DNA of 17,901 bases from JAQCEJ01 sp046160425. GTDB lineage: Bacteria; Planctomycetota; Planctomycetia; Planctomycetales; Planctomycetaceae. The position numbers were made by a program, and so were the translations under genes. The notes under the pieces were generated by a model. That model saw nothing but the letters and a program-made list of their open reading frames with translations, was not told the DNA's origin and did no database searches. Within the stretch, counting starts at the first letter, position 1, and each line of letters starts with the position of its first letter. Shown here piece after piece: positions 14,273 through 17,901 of the stretch. The stretch covers positions 1 through 17,901 of the forward strand of contig JBJXGP010000505.1 in the NCBI GenBank assembly GCA_046160425.1. Direction: 5' to 3'.

Positions 14273-15352
14273 ATGTATCCGGCATTACAGGCCAAACTCA
14301 ATCGTTATCACGACTTGGAGCAAATGCTTCAGGATCCCGCAGTGCTTGCGGACACGTTTCGCGCGCGCGCCATCCAGCGCGAACATGGCGAGTTGACGAA
14401 GATCGCCCTCAAGGTCCGCGATTTCAATCGCGTGCTGGATGAACTGGAGACCGCACGCCTCATGGTCGGTGACGAAACCGACCCCGATGCGAAAGCGTAT
14501 TTGCAGGCGGAAGTCGATTCGCTCGCGGCCACCCACGCTGCGCAAAACCAGGAACTCGAAGATTACCTGCTGTCGGGAGACACTCTCTCCCGCGGTGGAT
14601 TGATCATGGAAATCCGACAGGGGACCGGAGGAGAAGAAGCCGCGCTGTTTGCCCGCGACCTGTTCGACATGTATACCCGGTTCGTCGAACGTCGCGGCTG
14701 GAAGTTCGAAATCCTCGATTTCCAACCTGCCGAAATGGGGGGCATTCGCGAAGTTGTCTTCTCGGTCACAGGCGACGGTGCGTTTCACCAGTTGCAGTTC
14801 GAAAGCGGCGGACACCGTGTGCAGCGCGTTCCCGAAACTGAAGCTCAGGGTCGCATCCATACCAGTGCCGCGACGGTCGCCGTATTGCCCGAAGCGACCG
14901 ACGTTGAAGTCGAGGTCAAAGACGAAGACATCCAGATGGATACGATGCGCGCGGGGGGGCCAGGCGGGCAAAAGGTCAACAAGACCGAAAGCGCCGTTCG
15001 TTTGACCCACCTTCCGACCGGTATCGTCGTGAAGTGCCAGGACGAAAAAAGTCAGCACAAAAACAAAGCGAAGGCGATGCGCGTTCTCCGCAGCCGCATC
15101 TTCGAAATGCGTCAGCAGAAGATCGATCAGGAGCGTGCCTCTCAGCGGCGGACGCTGATCGGTTCGGGCGATCGCAGCGAGAGGATTCGCACGTATAACT
15201 TCCCACAGGGAAGAGTTACCGATCACCGCATCGGGCTGACGATCTACAAGATCGACGATTTCATGCTGGGAAATCTGGACGACATGATCACTGCCCTGTT
15301 GAAATTCGACCGCGAAGAACGGTTGAAACAGCAGGGGGGCGAGAACAACTGA
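14273..15352 (+). CDS. prfA: Peptide chain release factor 1
   Basis: A 359-residue class I release factor that reads UAA/UAG in the ribosomal A site and triggers hydrolysis of peptidyl-tRNA. The GGQ motif is at residues 231-233 (within RAGGPGGQKVNKTESAV), with Q233 as the residue methylated by PrmC, whose gene follows. The stop-codon-reading tripeptide corresponding to E. coli PAT is PET (187-189) in VQRVPETEAQGRIHTSA, which distinguishes RF1 (PxT) from RF2 (SPF). The N-terminal coiled domain 1 (about 1-100) is present, and there is no sign of an RF2-type programmed frameshift. Length equals the family norm. AAGGAG at 14256-14261 lies 11 bases before the ATG. prmC begins 16 bases after the stop. 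Confidence 0.97.
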   Translation: MYPALQAKLNRYHDLEQMLQDPAVLADTFRARAIQREHGELTKIALKVRDFNRVLDELETARLMVGDETDPDAKAYLQAEVDSLAATHAAQNQELEDYLLSGDTLSRGGLIMEIRQGTGGEEAALFARDLFDMYTRFVERRGWKFEILDFQPAEMGGIREVVFSVTGDGAFHQLQFESGGHRVQRVPETEAQGRIHTSAATVAVLPEATDVEVEVKDEDIQMDTMRAGGPGGQKVNKTESAVRLTHLPTGIVVKCQDEKSQHKNKAKAMRVLRSRIFEMRQQKIDQERASQRRTLIGSGDRSERIRTYNFPQGRVTDHRIGLTIYKIDDFMLGNLDDMITALLKFDREERLKQQGGENN

Positions 15353-15368
15353 CCCACAAGGCGAAGTC

Positions 15369-16268
15369 GTGACATCCGAACCCACTGCCACCGCGAACAC
15401 AGCCGCCGAGACGTGGACGGTCCGTCGCATTCTGGAATGGACGATACCGCATCTCAAGAAACACGGCAGCGATTCGCCGCGCCTCGATGCCGAAATTCTG
15501 CTGGCCCATGCCCGCAAATGCCCGCGCATCAAACTGTATACCGAATACGAAACCGTTCTGACCGATGAACAGCGACAAGTCATGCGGGCCCTCGTGCAAC
15601 GTCGCGCCAAGGCCGAGCCGGTGGCGTATCTCGTCGGGCACCGGGAGTTTTTCGGCCTCGATTTTCGCCTCACCGACAAAGTGCTGATTCCCCGTCCCGA
15701 TACCGAGACGCTCGTGTTACAAGTCCTCGAACATGCGAAGGGATTCACCCAGCCGCGAATTCTCGACGTGGGAACCGGGTCGGGTTGTATCGCGGTCGCC
15801 GTTGCTCATCACGTTCCATCTGCCCGCGTGACTGCGACCGATATCTCTCCCGATGCCCTGGCCGTGGCCCAAAAGAATGCCGAACTGAACAAGGTTGCCG
15901 ACCGAATTGTTTTTCGCCCGGGTGATCTTTTCGCCGCTATCGACGACGGTTTGCCGTTCGACATCATCGTCAGCAATCCGCCGTATGTGACTTCGAAAGA
16001 GCTTCAATCGCTCGATCCCGATGTCAGGCTGCACGAACCGCATCTGGCACTTGACGGCGGCGAGGATGGAATGACGGTCATCCGCCGATTGATCGCAGAT
16101 GCCCCCGCCCATCTGGTCGAGAACGGCGTCTTGTTGATCGAGATCGCCAGCGAACAGGCTCAAGCGGTCGAACAATTGATGCAGTCGCAGGGATGCTTCA
16201 TCGATATCTGTTCGATTCCCGATACCACCGGCCGGCCGCGCGTCGTTAAAGGGAAAAAGTCTCGCTGA
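15369..16268 (+). CDS. prmC: Peptide chain release factor N5-glutamine methyltransferase
   Basis: A 299-residue S-adenosylmethionine-dependent methyltransferase that modifies the GGQ glutamine of release factors. Residues about 15-80 form the helical substrate-binding domain. PVAYLVGHREFFG (84-96) and IPRPDTE (107-113) are typical of the family linker. The AdoMet-binding loop is DVGTGSG (133-139), followed by an acidic loop at ATDIS, and the catalytic NPPY motif is at 203-206. All key residues are intact. Start is GTG at 15369, with a purine-rich AAGGCGAAG just upstream; the first 12 or so residues are low-complexity and possibly not conserved, so a later start cannot be excluded. Directly downstream of its substrate gene prfA, as in many bacteria. 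murA follows after 103 bases, probably with its own promoter. Confidence 0.95.
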   Translation: MTSEPTATANTAAETWTVRRILEWTIPHLKKHGSDSPRLDAEILLAHARKCPRIKLYTEYETVLTDEQRQVMRALVQRRAKAEPVAYLVGHREFFGLDFRLTDKVLIPRPDTETLVLQVLEHAKGFTQPRILDVGTGSGCIAVAVAHHVPSARVTATDISPDALAVAQKNAELNKVADRIVFRPGDLFAAIDDGLPFDIIVSNPPYVTSKELQSLDPDVRLHEPHLALDGGEDGMTVIRRLIADAPAHLVENGVLLIEIASEQAQAVEQLMQSQGCFIDICSIPDTTGRPRVVKGKKSR

Positions 16269-16292
16269 AACAGGCGGAATTCCAGAGTCGCA

Positions 16293-16321
16293 TTGAGCAA
16301 AATCGCTCCGCGAGTTAGACT
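16293..16321 (+). promoter_or_regulatory. Candidate promoter of murA
   Basis: TTGAGC (16293-16298; 4 of 6), 17-base spacer, TAGACT (16316-16321; 4 of 6) in the 103-base gap between prmC and murA. The spacing is ideal but both boxes are imperfect, so murA may equally be read through from prfA-prmC. No clear terminator separates the genes. Confidence 0.3.
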
Positions 16322-16371
16322 CTTGAGGGTCACGAACAGCACGGAAGCCCACGGGAACGGAGTCCCCAACG

Positions 16372-17820
16372 ATGGATCTTTTCGTTGTACGAGGGGGAAA
16401 ACCTCTCCACGGTCGCGTCGCGGTCAGCGGTTCGAAGAATGCAGCCCTGCCGATCATGGCGGCGGCACTCGCGGCGGAAGGGACCAGCGTCATTCACGGT
16501 GTCCCCGATTTGATCGATGTCTCGACGTTATGCGAATTGCTGCGAACGCTCGGGGCGGAAGTTCACCGTCGTGCCGATGATGCGATCGAAATCACTGTCG
16601 TCGACGAGAGCCCCTGCGTCGCGCATTACGATCTCGTGCGGCGGATGCGCGCCGGCGTCTGTGTGCTGGGGCCGTTATTGGCCAAACGGGGCCGGGCCTG
16701 CATTTCGCTCCCCGGCGGGTGTAACATCGGCGATCGTCCCATCGATCTGCATCTCAAAGGTTTGCGTGCTCTCGGGGCACAACTCCGCGTAGAACGGGGA
16801 TACGTCATCGCCGAATGCCGTCGGCTCGTCGGCAACAAGATTTTTCTCGGCGGACCGTTCGGCAGCACCGTCACGGGAACCTGCAACGTCATGGCCGCCG
16901 CTGCTCTTGCGGAAGGCGTCACCGAAATCGAAGCGGCGGCGTGCGAGCCGGAAGTCGTCGATCTGGGAAATTACCTCAATGCCCTCGGTGCGAAGATCGC
17001 CGGACTGGGGACGCCCTTTCTGCGAATCGAAGGGGTCGAAAAACTGACCGGCACCGAGCATCGCATCATCCCCGATCGCATCGAGGCGGCGACGCTGATG
17101 ATCGCCGCCGCCATTACCTCTGGCCGCGTCGAACTCGAGAATGTCCGTCTCGATCATCTGACGGCGGTCGTCGAAAAACTTCAGGAGATCGGCGTTCAAA
17201 TCGAGACATCGCCATCGTCGGGCACAACAGGCGGAACGGTTCTCGTGAGTGCGAGTCGTCCGTTGAAATCGGCAGATTGCATCGCGCTGCCGTATCCCGG
17301 GTTGCCGACCGACGTGCAGGCGCAATTCATGACGTTACTCACCGTCAGCCAGGGGATGAGCGTCGTCACCGACAAGGTCTTTCCCGACCGGTTCATGCAT
17401 GCCGCGGAACTCGTCCGTTTAGGCGCACATATTCGGCGGGAAGGCCCCTCCGCGATCATCAGCGGTGTTCCCGAATTGAGCGGGGCCTGTGTGATGGCAT
17501 CCGACCTGCGAGCCAGTGCCGCTCTGGTACTCGCCGGGCTGGCGGCACAGGGTGAGTCGGTCATTCGCCGGATCTATCATCTCGACCGCGGCTACGAACG
17601 GCTCGAGGAAAAGCTCTGCCATTTGGGGGGAGACATTCAGCGACTCTCCGATGAGGCCGACCAGTTGACCACCGCGGCGATCGAACCGCAGTGCGTTAGT
17701 GAGATCGTACCCAAAGAAAGCTGGCTCACCGGTCCCAACTGGCTTACGTGGAAGAGGGCACGTGCATCGCTGCGCCCATTACGTCCGCACTCCCCCGAAG
17801 GCCAGGACACGCAAGAATGA
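16372..17820 (+). CDS. murA: UDP-N-acetylglucosamine 1-carboxyvinyltransferase, C-terminally extended
   Basis: A 482-residue MurA, which transfers enolpyruvate from phosphoenolpyruvate to UDP-GlcNAc in the first committed step of peptidoglycan synthesis in the cytosol. Substrate-binding K22-N23 lie in SGSKNAALPI. The active-site cysteine is C117 in LPGGCNIGDRPIDLH, so the fosfomycin-reactive residue is kept. The catalytic aspartate lies in YPGLPTDVQAQFM, and HLDRGYERLEEKL closes the normal fold. The family norm is about 420 residues; here about 57 residues follow residue 425, with QCVSEIVPKESWLTGPNWLTWKR-like and then Arg/Pro-rich composition, of no recognised domain. The ATG at 16372 has GGAG at 16359-16362. 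An intact murA supports peptidoglycan synthesis in this planctomycete. Only 81 bases follow the stop and show no credible gene. Confidence 0.96.
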   Translation: MDLFVVRGGKPLHGRVAVSGSKNAALPIMAAALAAEGTSVIHGVPDLIDVSTLCELLRTLGAEVHRRADDAIEITVVDESPCVAHYDLVRRMRAGVCVLGPLLAKRGRACISLPGGCNIGDRPIDLHLKGLRALGAQLRVERGYVIAECRRLVGNKIFLGGPFGSTVTGTCNVMAAAALAEGVTEIEAAACEPEVVDLGNYLNALGAKIAGLGTPFLRIEGVEKLTGTEHRIIPDRIEAATLMIAAAITSGRVELENVRLDHLTAVVEKLQEIGVQIETSPSSGTTGGTVLVSASRPLKSADCIALPYPGLPTDVQAQFMTLLTVSQGMSVVTDKVFPDRFMHAAELVRLGAHIRREGPSAIISGVPELSGACVMASDLRASAALVLAGLAAQGESVIRRIYHLDRGYERLEEKLCHLGGDIQRLSDEADQLTTAAIEPQCVSEIVPKESWLTGPNWLTWKRARASLRPLRPHSPEGQDTQE

Positions 17821-17901
17821 CGAATGCATCTGGTGGCACTGGCGGCTTGTCCGTCAGAGTGAACTTGTCTGCCCGTGTGTGAAGTACGTCGAGACATTCG
17901 G

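Noticed and set aside
14285..15748. Minus-strand open frame (487 codons) opposite prfA and prmC
   Set aside because: Runs across two certain housekeeping genes and has no family features.
17817..17882. Short frame starting ATGA over the murA stop (21 residues)
   Set aside because: The overlap looks like coupled translation, but the frame closes after 21 residues with no recognisable motif; a real gene may begin beyond the window.
1..17901. CRISPR arrays, tRNA or rRNA genes
   Set aside because: No regularly spaced direct repeats and no tRNA-like cloverleaf or rRNA-like sequence were seen on reading both strands; a covariance-model scan was not possible.

Overview
The window looks like chromosome of a planctomycete (Planctomycetes, order not resolvable by eye). 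The evidence is the gene content: a PSCyt1/PSCyt2(DUF1549)/PSD1(DUF1553) surface cytochrome-type protein, two Tat-exported DUF1501 proteins, a PQQ-type beta-propeller, a membrane-anchored WD40 protein and a GxxExxY-family gene. These families are characteristically expanded in that phylum. Genes are moderately GC-rich (34 of 60 bases in 4981-5040), except the GxxExxY gene (24 of 60 in 4141-4200; 25 of 60 in 4321-4380).

Layout. (1) 1-596, minus: the N-terminal part of a WD40 protein that runs off the left edge, divergent from the next gene. (2) 757-4047, plus: a cytoplasmic gamma-glutamyltransferase-like Ntn hydrolase followed 12 bases later by glutamine-dependent NAD+ synthetase. (3) 4070-4563: a compact AT-rich cassette, a 139-residue GxxExxY (PD-(D/E)XK-like) gene enclosed by 34/35-base inverted repeats. 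It lies between nadE and the next plus-strand gene, a neutral-ceramidase-like protein (4600-6051) whose usual catalytic serine position is glycine. (4) A strong GC hairpin sits between convergent genes at 6065-6085. (5) 6105-13605, minus: DUF1501, PSCyt1/DUF1549/DUF1553, DUF1501 and a PQQ propeller, all apparently exported and arranged like one operon. A good sigma70-like promoter (TTGGCG-17-TATAAT) stands upstream, with an inverted repeat filling its spacer. (6) 13921-17820, plus: a housekeeping cluster of rpmE (type B bL31), prfA (RF1), prmC (RF methyltransferase) and murA, in which RF1 and the enzyme that methylates its GGQ glutamine are 16 bases apart.

The least ordinary item is the inverted-repeat-bounded GxxExxY cassette. 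Its left arm runs into the start codon, its right arm begins six bases after the stop codon, and each arm contains three CGC-A-rich units about 9-11 bases apart. It resembles a minimal mobile or repeat-borne nuclease unit with no recognisable transposase. The two enzyme homologues beside it (GGT-like and ceramidase-like) both carry changes at positions that define the known chemistry of their families, so their substrates should not be copied from the family names.

All calls were made by reading the sequence and translations by eye; no database search was run.
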